A DNA stretch of 64,000 nucleotides, from contig JAUIMC010000016.1 of NCBI GenBank assembly GCA_030433215.1, forward strand, positions 16,936 to 80,935. Reading direction: 5' to 3'. This DNA comes from Alphaproteobacteria bacterium. GTDB taxonomy: Bacteria > Pseudomonadota > Alphaproteobacteria > Caulobacterales > Parvularculaceae. The notes below the pieces were generated by a model that did no database searches, was not told the DNA's origin, and worked only from the letters and a program-made list of their open reading frames with translations. The first letter of the stretch is position 1. Each line of letters starts with the position of its first letter. A program made the position numbers and the translations under genes. Shown here piece after piece: positions 27,900 to 36,240 of the stretch.

Positions 27900-28481
27900 A
27901 TGAGAAACGCCCTCTTCGCCCTCGCCGCTATTTTGTTCGTCGGCCACTCCCCCGCCTTTGCGCAAGACGGCGACGAAACCGCCAGCGCGGTTTTCGCCGG
28001 CGGTTGCTTCTGGTGCATGGAAGCCGACTTTGAAAAACTAGACGGCGTCGGCGACGTCGTTTCCGGCTATGCGGGCGGCGTTAAACAGAACCCCACCTAT
28101 CGCAATCATGAAGGCCACCTGGAAGTGGTGCGCGTGCCCTACGATCCGGCTGTCGTCAGCTATCGCGAGCTCGTCGATTATTTCTTCCGCCATATCGACC
28201 CGTTCGACGAGGGCGGCCAGTTCTGCGACCGGGGCCATTCCTATACGACAGGAATCTTTTATGCGAATGCGGACGAATTCGGCGTTGCGCAAGCCGCCAA
28301 AGAGGCGGCGGAGGAAGAACTCGGCAAGCCCGTAGTGACGCCGCTTATCGAGCTCGACACCTTCTGGAAAGCCGAAGGCTACCACCAGGATTATTACAAG
28401 AAGAATTCAGTGCGCTACGGCTTCTACCGGCGCTCCTGCGGGCGCGACAAACGCGTCAAGGATGTCTGGGGCGATCACTAG
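27900..28481 (+). CDS. msrA: Exported peptide-methionine (S)-S-oxide reductase
   Basis: Reduces methionine-S-sulfoxide in proteins. The 193 residues begin with a signal peptide (1-21, ending SPAFAQ), so repair is predicted to take place in the periplasm. The catalytic Cys36 is in GGCFWCMEADF; the family segments GDVVSGYAGG, GHLEVVRV, FFRHIDPFDEGGQFCDRGHSYTTGIFY and EGYHQDYYKKN follow, and the resolving Cys is probably the one in RRSCGRDK. AAGGAG lies 9 bases before the ATG at 27900. It sits alone between the two peptidase genes, both on the other strand. Confidence 0.94.
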   Translation: MRNALFALAAILFVGHSPAFAQDGDETASAVFAGGCFWCMEADFEKLDGVGDVVSGYAGGVKQNPTYRNHEGHLEVVRVPYDPAVVSYRELVDYFFRHIDPFDEGGQFCDRGHSYTTGIFYANADEFGVAQAAKEAAEEELGKPVVTPLIELDTFWKAEGYHQDYYKKNSVRYGFYRRSCGRDKRVKDVWGDH

Positions 28482-28488
28482 GCCACGC

Positions 28489-28522
28489 AAAAACGCCGCT
28501 GCGGCTCCGCAGCGGCGTTTTT
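28489..28522. terminator. Bidirectional intrinsic terminator
   Basis: A 12-bp perfect stem, ACGCCGCTGCGG-CT-CCGCAGCGGCGT, with five A on the left and five T on the right. It lies between the convergent msrA and M3 peptidase genes and should stop transcription from both sides. Confidence 0.93.
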
Positions 28523-28542
28523 GGTTTCAAGCCTGACAGTCT

Positions 28543-30804
28543 TTATTCGATCGTCGACTTCTTGTCGTCGCCGCCGCCCGGAACCGGGAAGCCGCGATCG
28601 CGCATCAGCGCCTCGATCCGGGCGTCGCGGCCGCGGAAGTTGCGATAGGCCTCCGCCGGGTCGATGGCATTGCGGGGCGCGAAAAGATTTTCCACGAGCT
28701 TTTTCGCCATCTCGGCGTCGTAAAAGCCGCCCGGCGCCTCCGCGAAGGCTTCCGCCGCATCGGCGGTCAGAACGTCCGCCCACATATAGCCGTAATAGCC
28801 GGCGGAATAGCCTTCGCCGGAAAACACATGCCCGAAATGCGGGGAGCGGTGCCGCATGGGCAGCTCTTCCGGCATGCCGAGATCGGCGAGGGTTTCTCGC
28901 TCGAACGCATCCGGATCGATGCCCGCCGGATCGACCGTGTGATAGCGCATGTCGACCAGCGCCGAGGCGAGATATTCGGTGGTGTCGAACCCCTGCTTGA
29001 AGGTCGACGCCGCCAGCACCTTGTTCACCAGCTCTTCCGGCATGGGCTCGCCGGTCTCATGATGGACGAGATAGTTGTCGATGACCCGGTCGGTGGGAAG
29101 CCAGCGTTCGAGCAATTGCGACTGGAACTCGGTGTAGTCGCGCACGCCGCTGTTCAAGGTCGGATAGTCCACATTCGACGAAAGATAATGCAGCGCATGG
29201 CCGAATTCGTGGAAATAGGTTTCCGCATCGTCCCATGAAATCAGCACCGGTTCGCCGGGCTGGGCTTCGACGAAGTTCGAGTTGTTGGTGGCAAGCACGG
29301 TCTTCTCGACGCCGCCGAGCGTGTCATGGCTGCGGAAGCCGGACGCCCAGGCGCCCGAGCGCTTGCCCGGCCGCGCGAAGGGATCGAGATACCACAGGCC
29401 GATATGCTTGCCCGAGGTCCTGTCCGTGACTTCCCAGACCTTCACGTCTTCATGCCAGACCGGCACCGAGCCTTCAGGCACGGCCGTGAATTGGAAATTG
29501 AAGAGCTCGCCGGCGACCATGAACATCGCCTCGCGCAGCTTGCCGAGCTGGAGATATTGCTTCACCTCGTCGGAATTGAGGTCGTATTTCGCCTTGCGAA
29601 GCTTCTCCATGTAATAGCGGTAGTCCCAGGGCGCGATCTCGAAATCGCCGCCTTCCGCGTCGACGATGGCCTGCATCTCCGCGACTTCTTCCTCGACCCG
29701 CGCCTTCGCGGCGGGCCACACCGCCTCCATGAGCTCGAGCGCGTTTTCCGGGGTTTTCGCCATGCGGTTCTGGAGCCGCCATGAGGCGTAATTCTCATAA
29801 CCGAGCAGCTTCACGCGCTCGTCGCGAAGCTGGAGAATTTCGGCGATGATCGCATTGTTGTCGTGTTCGCCGCCATGATCGCCGCGGCTGTAATACATCT
29901 CCCAGACCTGGCGGCGCAGGTCGCGGTCCTCCGCGAAGGTCAGGAACGGGTCCATGGCCGAGCGGGTGTTGGCGACAGCGTATTCGCCTTCGCCTTCCAT
30001 GCGCTCGGCGGTCGATTTCGCTGAAGCGAGGAACCCGTCAGACAGCCCGGCCGCCCGATCCGCGTCGAAGAAAACCGCATAGGATTCCTCGTCATGGAGG
30101 ACATTGTTGGCGAATTTGGTGTGGAGTTCCGCGAGCCGCTTGTTGATCGCGGCGTAGCGGTCTTTCGCGTCGCCTTCGAGGGTCGCGCCGTTGGAAGCGA
30201 AGCCGTCATAGACCAGCCAGACGAGGCGCTGCTGTTCCGGCGACAGGCGATCCATCTCCTCGCCCTCGTAAACAGCCTTGACGCGGGCGAAGAGTTTTTC
30301 GTTCTGGTTGATCTTGGAATAGAACTCGGAAAGCTTCGGCGCCATTTCCTGCTGGATTTCGCGAAACTCCGGCGAGGACATGTTTGCCGACCAGATGCCC
30401 CAATAGGAAAAGACGCGGCCCAACGCTTCGCCGGTTTTCTCAAGCGCGATAATCGTGTTGGCGAAAGTCGGCGCTTCGGGGTTCTCGGCGATGGCGTCGA
30501 TCTCGGCGAGGTTTCTTTCCATCCCCGCTTCCATCGCCGGCTTGAGGCCGGACAGCGACACATCGTCGAATTGCGGCACGCCGTTGTAAGGTCCCTTGAA
30601 CGGCGCCAGCAGCGCGTCCGCGGCCGCATCGCCCGTCTGGGCCGGCGGAATGTCGGCGAAAAGATCGCCCATGTCTTCATTCACGTCTTCGCTCATTTCC
30701 ATCGCTTTATCGTCTTCAATCCGGGCTTCAGCCGCTTCTTTCTGTCCGCACCCATTGAGCAGGGTCATCAGCGCCAAAGCCGAAATAAGTGTTTCCATCC
30801 GCAT
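28543..30804 (-). CDS. M3 family metallopeptidase (Dcp-like), predicted lipoprotein
   Basis: A 753-residue zinc peptidase of the thimet-oligopeptidase/peptidyl-dipeptidase group. The zinc site is HEFGH at residues 532-536 in DDAETYFHEFGHALHYL, with the third ligand expected about 25 residues on (GVRDYTEFQSQ). The C-terminal helices contain SPHFGHVFSGEGYSAGYYGYMWA, a conserved substrate-binding stretch. The N-terminus (LISALALMTLLNGC, Cys near residue 19) is a lipoprotein signal followed by an acidic linker, so it should trim oligopeptides in the periplasm. AAAGGAG lies about 10 bases before the ATG. Confidence 0.92.
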   Translation of the reverse strand: MRMETLISALALMTLLNGCGQKEAAEARIEDDKAMEMSEDVNEDMGDLFADIPPAQTGDAAADALLAPFKGPYNGVPQFDDVSLSGLKPAMEAGMERNLAEIDAIAENPEAPTFANTIIALEKTGEALGRVFSYWGIWSANMSSPEFREIQQEMAPKLSEFYSKINQNEKLFARVKAVYEGEEMDRLSPEQQRLVWLVYDGFASNGATLEGDAKDRYAAINKRLAELHTKFANNVLHDEESYAVFFDADRAAGLSDGFLASAKSTAERMEGEGEYAVANTRSAMDPFLTFAEDRDLRRQVWEMYYSRGDHGGEHDNNAIIAEILQLRDERVKLLGYENYASWRLQNRMAKTPENALELMEAVWPAAKARVEEEVAEMQAIVDAEGGDFEIAPWDYRYYMEKLRKAKYDLNSDEVKQYLQLGKLREAMFMVAGELFNFQFTAVPEGSVPVWHEDVKVWEVTDRTSGKHIGLWYLDPFARPGKRSGAWASGFRSHDTLGGVEKTVLATNNSNFVEAQPGEPVLISWDDAETYFHEFGHALHYLSSNVDYPTLNSGVRDYTEFQSQLLERWLPTDRVIDNYLVHHETGEPMPEELVNKVLAASTFKQGFDTTEYLASALVDMRYHTVDPAGIDPDAFERETLADLGMPEELPMRHRSPHFGHVFSGEGYSAGYYGYMWADVLTADAAEAFAEAPGGFYDAEMAKKLVENLFAPRNAIDPAEAYRNFRGRDARIEALMRDRGFPVPGGGDDKKSTIE

Positions 30805-30855
30805 GGTTCGCGGCTCCTTTCATCATCCGGTCGGTCGGCTCTCCCCCGAGGGCCG

Positions 30856-30898
30856 ACAAAGGCCAGGCCGGCGGCGAAAACCTCCGGCGGGCCTTTGT
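30856..30898. terminator. Terminator-like hairpin between aguA and the M3 gene
   Basis: The arms ACAAAGGCC and GGCCTTTGT are perfect, with further pairing of GCCGG to CCGGC inside. It follows the minus-strand agmatine deiminase gene by about 120 bases and precedes the M3 peptidase gene. No long U tract follows on the minus strand, so termination may be weak or factor-assisted. Confidence 0.45.
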
Positions 30899-31017
30899 TT
30901 GCGCCCATCCTGAGAGGCTGCGCGGCGGCTGGCAAGCGGCAAGGGCGCCAGGCGCAACGCTTCGTCGCACGAGGCTAACGCTTCACCGCCGCGGCCATCG
31001 CCGCGCTCGGGCGGCGG

Positions 31018-32076
31018 TCAGGCCGGCTGCTGCTGGGAAATGCAGTGAAAGGAGCCCCCGCCGGTCAGGATGTGCGAGGAATCGACGGCGCAGAAATAGG
31101 GACGATCGATAAGCCCTTTGAGGATTTCCGCCGCCTCATGGCCCGGCCCGGCCTCGCCGGTGAGCTTTTCATAGACCGGCATCACGACCGAGTGATTGGC
31201 GATGTAAAAATTCATGTGGCTCGCCGCGGCGGGCTCGCCCTCGAGCTCCACGCGCCCCGGCGAGGGGATAGTCACAACCTCCAGCTTGCGGCCGGCGGCG
31301 TCGGTTTGCCCCGCGAGGGCTTTCTCGATGGCGGCCAGAACCTCCGCATTTGGATCGTTGTCACCGGTAGGACGCATACAGACGACTTTGCCCGGCGTGA
31401 CGAAGCGCGCAAGATTGTCCACATGGCCGTCGGTGTGATCGCCCTCAAGGCCTTCATCGAGCCAGATGACCTTTTCGGCGCCGAGCGCGGCTTTTAACAC
31501 CGCCTCGACGTCTTTCTCGCTCATCCCCGGATTACGATTGTTGTTGAGAAGACACTGGCGCGTGGTGATGAAGGTTCCCTCGCCGTCGGTCTCGAGCGCG
31601 CCGCCCTCGCCGGTGAAGTCGTCGAAACGGCGCAGGCGCGCGCCAGCGAGGTTCGCGACGACGCCGGCGATCTCGTCATCTTTTTCGAGACGGTATTTCC
31701 CGCCCCAGCCATTGAAAGCAAAGGCGCTGGCGGCGCGCGCGCCGGTTTCGTCTTTCACGAAAACAGGCCCGGTGTCGCGCAGCCAGATATCGCCGATGGG
31801 CGCTTCGTGGATGGTCAAGAGCGACGGGTCCGGCAGATGCCCGCGCATAATCTCCGCCGCCGCGATAGCGTCGGCGCCGCGCGCCAGAAGATGCACCGGC
31901 TCGCCGCGTTCGCCCGCATCCTCGCCGCCGGGGAACAGGATCGCGCGGATCAGATCCTCGACCTCCGCCCGGGCGGGGCCGAGATCGTCCTCCCAGAGCT
32001 CAACGGCGCTCGGCCAGCCGATCCAGACGGCGTCATGGGGGGCCCATTCGGCTGGCTGACGGCGCGATGAGAGCAT
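31018..32076 (-). CDS. aguA: Agmatine deiminase
   Basis: Converts agmatine to N-carbamoylputrescine plus ammonia, a route to putrescine. The 352 residues belong to the guanidino-group modifying (peptidyl-arginine deiminase-like) fold: AEWAPHDAVWIGWPS at the N-terminus, DIWLRDTGPVF, the GEGGALETDGEG segment, HTDGHVDNLARF and the nucleophile Cys345 in GGGSFHCISQQQP. The ATG at 32076 follows GAGGA; the open frame continues upstream through the riboswitch region in the other orientation and is rejected there. No N-carbamoylputrescine amidase (aguB) is adjacent, which is unusual for this pathway. Confidence 0.93.
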   Translation of the reverse strand: MLSSRRQPAEWAPHDAVWIGWPSAVELWEDDLGPARAEVEDLIRAILFPGGEDAGERGEPVHLLARGADAIAAAEIMRGHLPDPSLLTIHEAPIGDIWLRDTGPVFVKDETGARAASAFAFNGWGGKYRLEKDDEIAGVVANLAGARLRRFDDFTGEGGALETDGEGTFITTRQCLLNNNRNPGMSEKDVEAVLKAALGAEKVIWLDEGLEGDHTDGHVDNLARFVTPGKVVCMRPTGDNDPNAEVLAAIEKALAGQTDAAGRKLEVVTIPSPGRVELEGEPAAASHMNFYIANHSVVMPVYEKLTGEAGPGHEAAEILKGLIDRPYFCAVDSSHILTGGGSFHCISQQQPA

Positions 32077-32164
32077 GAACGGGTCCTCAACTTTGTGTTC
32101 TCGGTCATTGCCGCGGGACGGCCTCACGGTTATATAGGCCTCGCGGAGCAATCCGCGACATAGA

Positions 32165-32329
32165 AATCTTCGGGGCGGGGTGAAAGTCCCCACCGGCGGT
32201 AATGCGAAGGATTTTATCCTTCGATGAGCCCGCGAGCCGAGGCGAACGGCCTTTTTCAAGGCCATGAGCCAAAGCAGGATTCCGGTGAGAGCCCGGAGCC
32301 GACGGTCATAGTCCGGATGAGAGAAGATT
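32165..32329 (+). promoter_or_regulatory. FMN riboswitch (RFN element)
   Basis: The conserved core is easy to read: GGGGCGGGGTGAAAGTCCCC, ACCGGCGGTAATG, AGCCCGCGAGC, a variable arm GGCC-TTTTTCAA-GGCC inside GGCGAAC...AGCC, GCAGGATTCCGGTGAGA, GCCGACGGTCATAGTCCGGATGAGAG. The closing P1 stem is perfect, AATCTTC (32165-32171) with GAAGATT (32323-32329). It lies on the plus strand, 195 bases before the ATG of a TonB-dependent receptor gene. No riboflavin synthesis gene is nearby, so the ligand most likely controls an uptake operon, switching it off when FMN is abundant. Confidence 0.96.
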
Positions 32330-32523
32330 GACGCGGAAAGGACGGCGCTTTTGCGCCTGCCTTTCAAGCATGTGCGCAGGCGGATTCCGCCTTGTGTCAT
32401 GCGCCTTTTGCGTTGATGCGGGCTTTCCGTCCGCCTTCCCTCCTCCATCCCCGATTCCGGAATTGGCTATGCGCCTTCGGCGCGGATTTTATTTTGCGCT
32501 TCGAGCGCGGGGATAGAGTTGCG
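32330..32523 (+). promoter_or_regulatory. Leader and probable expression platform after the FMN riboswitch
   Basis: This 194-base leader holds several hairpins. The first (32336-32365) pairs GAAAGG and GGCGC with GCGCC and CCTTTC around TTTT, with one 2-base mismatch. Its 3' arm contains CGCCTGC (32354-32360), which can instead pair with GCAGGCG at 32376-32382, so the two are mutually exclusive. Near the start codon, GCGCC-TTC-GGCGC (32471-32483) is followed by a T-rich run, and GCGCT-TCG-AGCGC (32496-32508) lies just before the receptor ATG. I see no coding sequence here. Which hairpin responds to FMN cannot be settled by eye. Confidence 0.5.
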
Positions 32524-34911
32524 ATGCGTAAGACGGGTTTGTGTTTCACCATAACGGCTTTGCTGTCGGGCGGAGCCTTGGCGCAGGACCGGGTCGACGA
32601 GATCATCGTCACGGCGGACCCCTTGGAGCTCGTGGAGCTCGAGGACAGCCGCGCGGTGATGGGGCTCGACCTTTCCTATGCGGAAGCGCCGCGCTCGGTG
32701 AACGTCGTTTCCGATGCGCTGATCGACCGCTTTTCCATCGAGACCGTGGACGATCTCGCGGCCTTCGCGCCCGGAACCTTCACGGGCAGCTTTTTCGGCG
32801 TGCCGGGCTCGGTGTCGCTTCGCGGCAATCGCGCCGACACCTATTTCAACGGCTTCAAGCGCGTTGAAAATCCCGGCACTTTTCCGACGCCGCTCGGCGC
32901 CAGCGAGCGCATCGAAATCGTCAAGGGCCCGACCCCGGCGGTCTATGGCGCAGGCCGGGTCGGCGGTTTCCTGAACATCACGCCCCTGACCGCGCGCACC
33001 GCAAAAGACGTCGCAGCGGAGGGCCGTCTCCTCTCACTCGAGGGAACGCTCGGCTCCTACGGCAAGCGCATCATTCGCGGCGACGCGGGCGCGGCGTTCG
33101 ATCTCGGGTCTTACGAGGCGGGCGTTTACGCCCATGCCGAATACGAAAACTCCGACAGTTTCTATCGCGGCATTGAGCCGGAAAGGACGCTCGTTCAATC
33201 GGCGTTCACACTGGCGCGCGACAATTTCGATGCGGAGTTTGGCGGCGCCTGGTTTTCCTCGACCGGCTACAAACAGACTATCGGCTGGAACCGCGTCACG
33301 CAGGACCTGATCGACAATGGAACCTACATCACCGGCCGCGATACGGATCTTTCCGATCTCAACAGCGACGGCAAGCTGACCCCCGACGAGGTCGACGCGG
33401 CGGTCGGAACCTTCTTCGGGACCTCAAATATCCGCCAGCTTGTGGATTACGGCGTCTTCCCCTCGCCCGCCTTCGCGCTGGATGAAGGCGTCGGAACCGC
33501 GACACTGTCCCCGCGCAAGGTTTACATCGCGGATGAAGACATCGCCGACGCGGAAACTTTCACCGCTTACGCCGATCTCGCCTGGTCTTTGGGGGAGGAT
33601 ACGCTGCGCCTCCAGGGCTTCTACGATTCCATGGATAGCGATCTTTACGTCAGCTACGGCTTCGCGGCGGAATATGTCGCGGACGTCTTCGAACTGCGCG
33701 GCAGCTACGCTTTCGATGTCAGCGCCGGACCGGTGAGCCTCGACGCGCTGCTCGGCGCCTCCTATCGGTCCTACGACAACGAAACCCGCCAGACTTTCCT
33801 GTCGGGTTATCTCGCCGTCGACCGCCGCGACCTGACCGTGGGGCCTACGGGCAGCGACATTTTCGACGATCCGTTTTCGCAAGAAGCGAACGGCATCGGC
33901 TGGGACACTGATCTTTACTCGAAGACCACGGACCTCGCCTTTTTCGCCGTCACCGACATCGCCTTTTACGAACGCCTGCATCTTCTCGCGAGCGCGCGCC
34001 TCGACCGCTTCACCGCCTCAGCGATCAACACCGGCGGCGCCATCTTCAATCCGGCGCTGGGTTTTGTCCGCCTCAAGGACGACGATGTTCAGCCGAGCTA
34101 CGAATTGTCCCTGCGCTACGACGCGACGGACGCCGTCTCCGTCTACGCGACCTTTGCGGAGAACAATGCGCTTGAGACCAATGACGGCGGCGGGATCGAG
34201 GTCGACCGCATCGACCAGAGCAATTTCGTCGCCGATTCCACTCTCTATGAGGCGGGCGTCAAACTCTCGCGCCGCGACCTCGTCGGCTCCCTCGCCTTTT
34301 ATCGCCAGACGCGCCAGCGATCTGACCCGTTCGGCAATCTCGACGAGGAAACCTCGAAGGGCGTTGAGGCGGAGCTGAAATATCTCCTCTCCGACGAGTT
34401 TTCCGTGAACGGCGCCGTCACCTGGCAGGAAACGCGCATCGGCGCGCCGGGCCCGTGCGGCTCCGGCAATGGCGAGTTCGTGGTCATTCCGCCAAGCCGC
34501 GCGGGGCTCGCCCCGGCGGACGGCTATGGCGGTCTTTTTGCAGCGCTCAACGCCTCCTGCCTTGCGGAGTTGCAGGACGGCTACGCCCGCAACACCGCAC
34601 CGGAATGGCTCGCCTCCGGCTTCGTCACCTATACGGGACCGGAAACGTCCATCGGCGCCTTCGGCGCGTCCGTCGGCGGCGTCTATGTGGGCGAGACCGG
34701 CGGCAAGATCGACAATGCGATCGTCCTTCCCCGTTACGTTCTCGCCAAGGCGGCGTTCTTTTACGAGATGGGCCGCGTCTCGCTGATCGCCAATATCGAC
34801 AATCTTTTCGACAAGCGTCACTTCGTGCCCGTGCAGAATGTCTATGAGGAAGTCGGCGTGTTGCCGGGACGCGGGCGCGAATTCACCGTCACCCTGAAAG
34901 CACGGTTCTAG
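32524..34911 (+). CDS. TonB-dependent outer-membrane receptor, candidate flavin receptor
   Basis: A 795-residue receptor with a signal peptide (1-21, ending GGALAQ), a TonB-box-like DEIIVTA just after it, a plug domain (residues ~45-160, with GSVSLRGNRADTYFNGFKR and RIEIVKGPTPAVYGAGRVGG) and a beta-barrel ending in the expected aromatic residue (LKARF). Residues 278-289 are DLNSDGKLTPDE, a perfect 12-residue EF-hand calcium loop, in what should be an extracellular loop. Two cysteines near residues 643 and 679 may form a loop disulfide. It is the first gene after the FMN riboswitch and is followed 8 bases on by an MFS carrier gene. Flavin as substrate is an inference from this context. Confidence 0.88.
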   Translation: MRKTGLCFTITALLSGGALAQDRVDEIIVTADPLELVELEDSRAVMGLDLSYAEAPRSVNVVSDALIDRFSIETVDDLAAFAPGTFTGSFFGVPGSVSLRGNRADTYFNGFKRVENPGTFPTPLGASERIEIVKGPTPAVYGAGRVGGFLNITPLTARTAKDVAAEGRLLSLEGTLGSYGKRIIRGDAGAAFDLGSYEAGVYAHAEYENSDSFYRGIEPERTLVQSAFTLARDNFDAEFGGAWFSSTGYKQTIGWNRVTQDLIDNGTYITGRDTDLSDLNSDGKLTPDEVDAAVGTFFGTSNIRQLVDYGVFPSPAFALDEGVGTATLSPRKVYIADEDIADAETFTAYADLAWSLGEDTLRLQGFYDSMDSDLYVSYGFAAEYVADVFELRGSYAFDVSAGPVSLDALLGASYRSYDNETRQTFLSGYLAVDRRDLTVGPTGSDIFDDPFSQEANGIGWDTDLYSKTTDLAFFAVTDIAFYERLHLLASARLDRFTASAINTGGAIFNPALGFVRLKDDDVQPSYELSLRYDATDAVSVYATFAENNALETNDGGGIEVDRIDQSNFVADSTLYEAGVKLSRRDLVGSLAFYRQTRQRSDPFGNLDEETSKGVEAELKYLLSDEFSVNGAVTWQETRIGAPGPCGSGNGEFVVIPPSRAGLAPADGYGGLFAALNASCLAELQDGYARNTAPEWLASGFVTYTGPETSIGAFGASVGGVYVGETGGKIDNAIVLPRYVLAKAAFFYEMGRVSLIANIDNLFDKRHFVPVQNVYEEVGVLPGRGREFTVTLKARF

Positions 34912-34919
34912 GAGCCTTC

Positions 34920-36167
34920 ATGTTCGTCAGCAAACGGGCCGCGGGGCTCTACATCCTCCTCTGCCTCATCTTCTTTCACATCACGGCCGCGACCTTCGCG
35001 TCGCTCGGCGTCGTCCTGCCGGCGATGATCGCAGAGCTGCAATGGAGCTGGACGCAGGCCGGCTTCGGCTTCACCGCGCTCGCCCTCTTCACCGGCCTGT
35101 TCAGCCCGGTCGCTGCGGAAAGCCTTAAAAAGCTGGGACTGCGCGGCAATTACGCGGCGGGCGGCGCGGCCATGGCTGCGGGCTTTTTCCTCCTCGGCGC
35201 GGCGGCGGCCCTGCCCGCCTATCTTGTCGCCACCTCGCTTCTGGGCGCCGGTTTTGCGCTCCTCGCGAATGTGCCGAGCACTTATGTCATTGCACAGACG
35301 GTGTCGGCGCGGCGGCGGAATTTTTTCATCGGCGCTTATCTTGCGGCAGGCGGCGCCGGCGGCGTCGCCGGGCCGTTGATGGCCCATAGTCTGCTCGAAG
35401 GCGGCGAGGACTGGCGGCTCTACTGGCGCCTCGCGGCGCTGTTGATGCTGATGCTCGTTGCGGCGTTTCTGTTCTTCGCCGACAGCCGTTTCCTGGGCGG
35501 ACGCGAGGCGCGCAACGCCGGCGCGCAAACGCCCGAAGACGACCCCCGCGCCGACAGAGCCGCGCCCCACGACTGGACCCTGAAAGAGGCGCTGTGCGCG
35601 CCCGGCTTTTACCTTATTGGGGCGGCGCTGATGGCCGCCTATTTTTGCGGCGTCTCGGTGTCGAGCTGGGCGGTGACGCATCTCACCGGGCTCGGCCTTT
35701 CGGCGGGCTTCGCGAGCGCCATGCTGAGCCTTCACGCCGCCTCGAACGCGCTCGCGCGCGCCGCCGGGGGCGTCGCCGTCAAACGCTTTCGCGCGCGCTA
35801 TCTCCTGATTTCCGGGCTCGCGGCGGAAGCCGTCGGCATGATCGCGCTGTCCTTCGCCTATGACAGCAACATCGCCGTTATCTTCGCGCTGTTCGAAGGC
35901 TACGCCTTCGGCATGATCCTGTTCGCGACGACGGTGCTCGCCATCGAGTATTTCGGCATCAAGAACTCGCCAGCCATTCTCGGGGCCATGAACCTCTTCG
36001 CGACCGTCGCCATGCTCGGCCCGGTGCTGACGGGCCTCACCGGCGACGCCTTCGGGAGCTTCTCGCCGATCTTCATCATTTACGGAACCGGCGCCGGCCT
36101 CCTAGCACTTCTCGCCCTCTTCGTGCACAACCCGAACGAAACCATTCCTTCGCGCAAACAGGGCTGA
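34920..36167 (+). CDS. MFS transporter, candidate inner-membrane flavin importer
   Basis: A 415-residue major facilitator with about 12 membrane spans in two halves split by a charged loop near residues 195-220 (ARNAGAQTPEDDPRADRAAP). It looks like the oxalate/formate-antiporter-like branch (TWTQAG-type N-terminal loop WSWTQAGFGFTALALFTG). The start follows AGGAG overlapping the receptor stop, so the two genes are one operon under the FMN riboswitch. Alphaproteobacterial MFS riboflavin carriers (RfnT) have been proposed in the literature; whether this is an orthologue or a separate group cannot be decided here. Confidence 0.85.
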   Translation: MFVSKRAAGLYILLCLIFFHITAATFASLGVVLPAMIAELQWSWTQAGFGFTALALFTGLFSPVAAESLKKLGLRGNYAAGGAAMAAGFFLLGAAAALPAYLVATSLLGAGFALLANVPSTYVIAQTVSARRRNFFIGAYLAAGGAGGVAGPLMAHSLLEGGEDWRLYWRLAALLMLMLVAAFLFFADSRFLGGREARNAGAQTPEDDPRADRAAPHDWTLKEALCAPGFYLIGAALMAAYFCGVSVSSWAVTHLTGLGLSAGFASAMLSLHAASNALARAAGGVAVKRFRARYLLISGLAAEAVGMIALSFAYDSNIAVIFALFEGYAFGMILFATTVLAIEYFGIKNSPAILGAMNLFATVAMLGPVLTGLTGDAFGSFSPIFIIYGTGAGLLALLALFVHNPNETIPSRKQG

Positions 36168-36190
36168 AGCGACAGGACAACTCAAAAAGA

Positions 36191-36218
36191 AAAAGGCGGG
36201 CTCAAGGGCCCGCCTTTT
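36191..36218. terminator. Bidirectional intrinsic terminator
   Basis: The stem AAAAGGCGGGC-TCAAGG-GCCCGCCTTTT closes the receptor-MFS operon on the plus strand and, read the other way, follows the Oar-like receptor gene that ends at 36241. Confidence 0.92.
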
Positions 36219-36240
36219 CCGGTTGATGTTTTCGCCTGAC

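Noticed and set aside
32392..32523. Upstream in-frame extension of the riboswitch-controlled receptor
   Set aside because: It would place coding sequence in the leader hairpins and gives no signal peptide; the ATG at 32524 starts a clean signal sequence.
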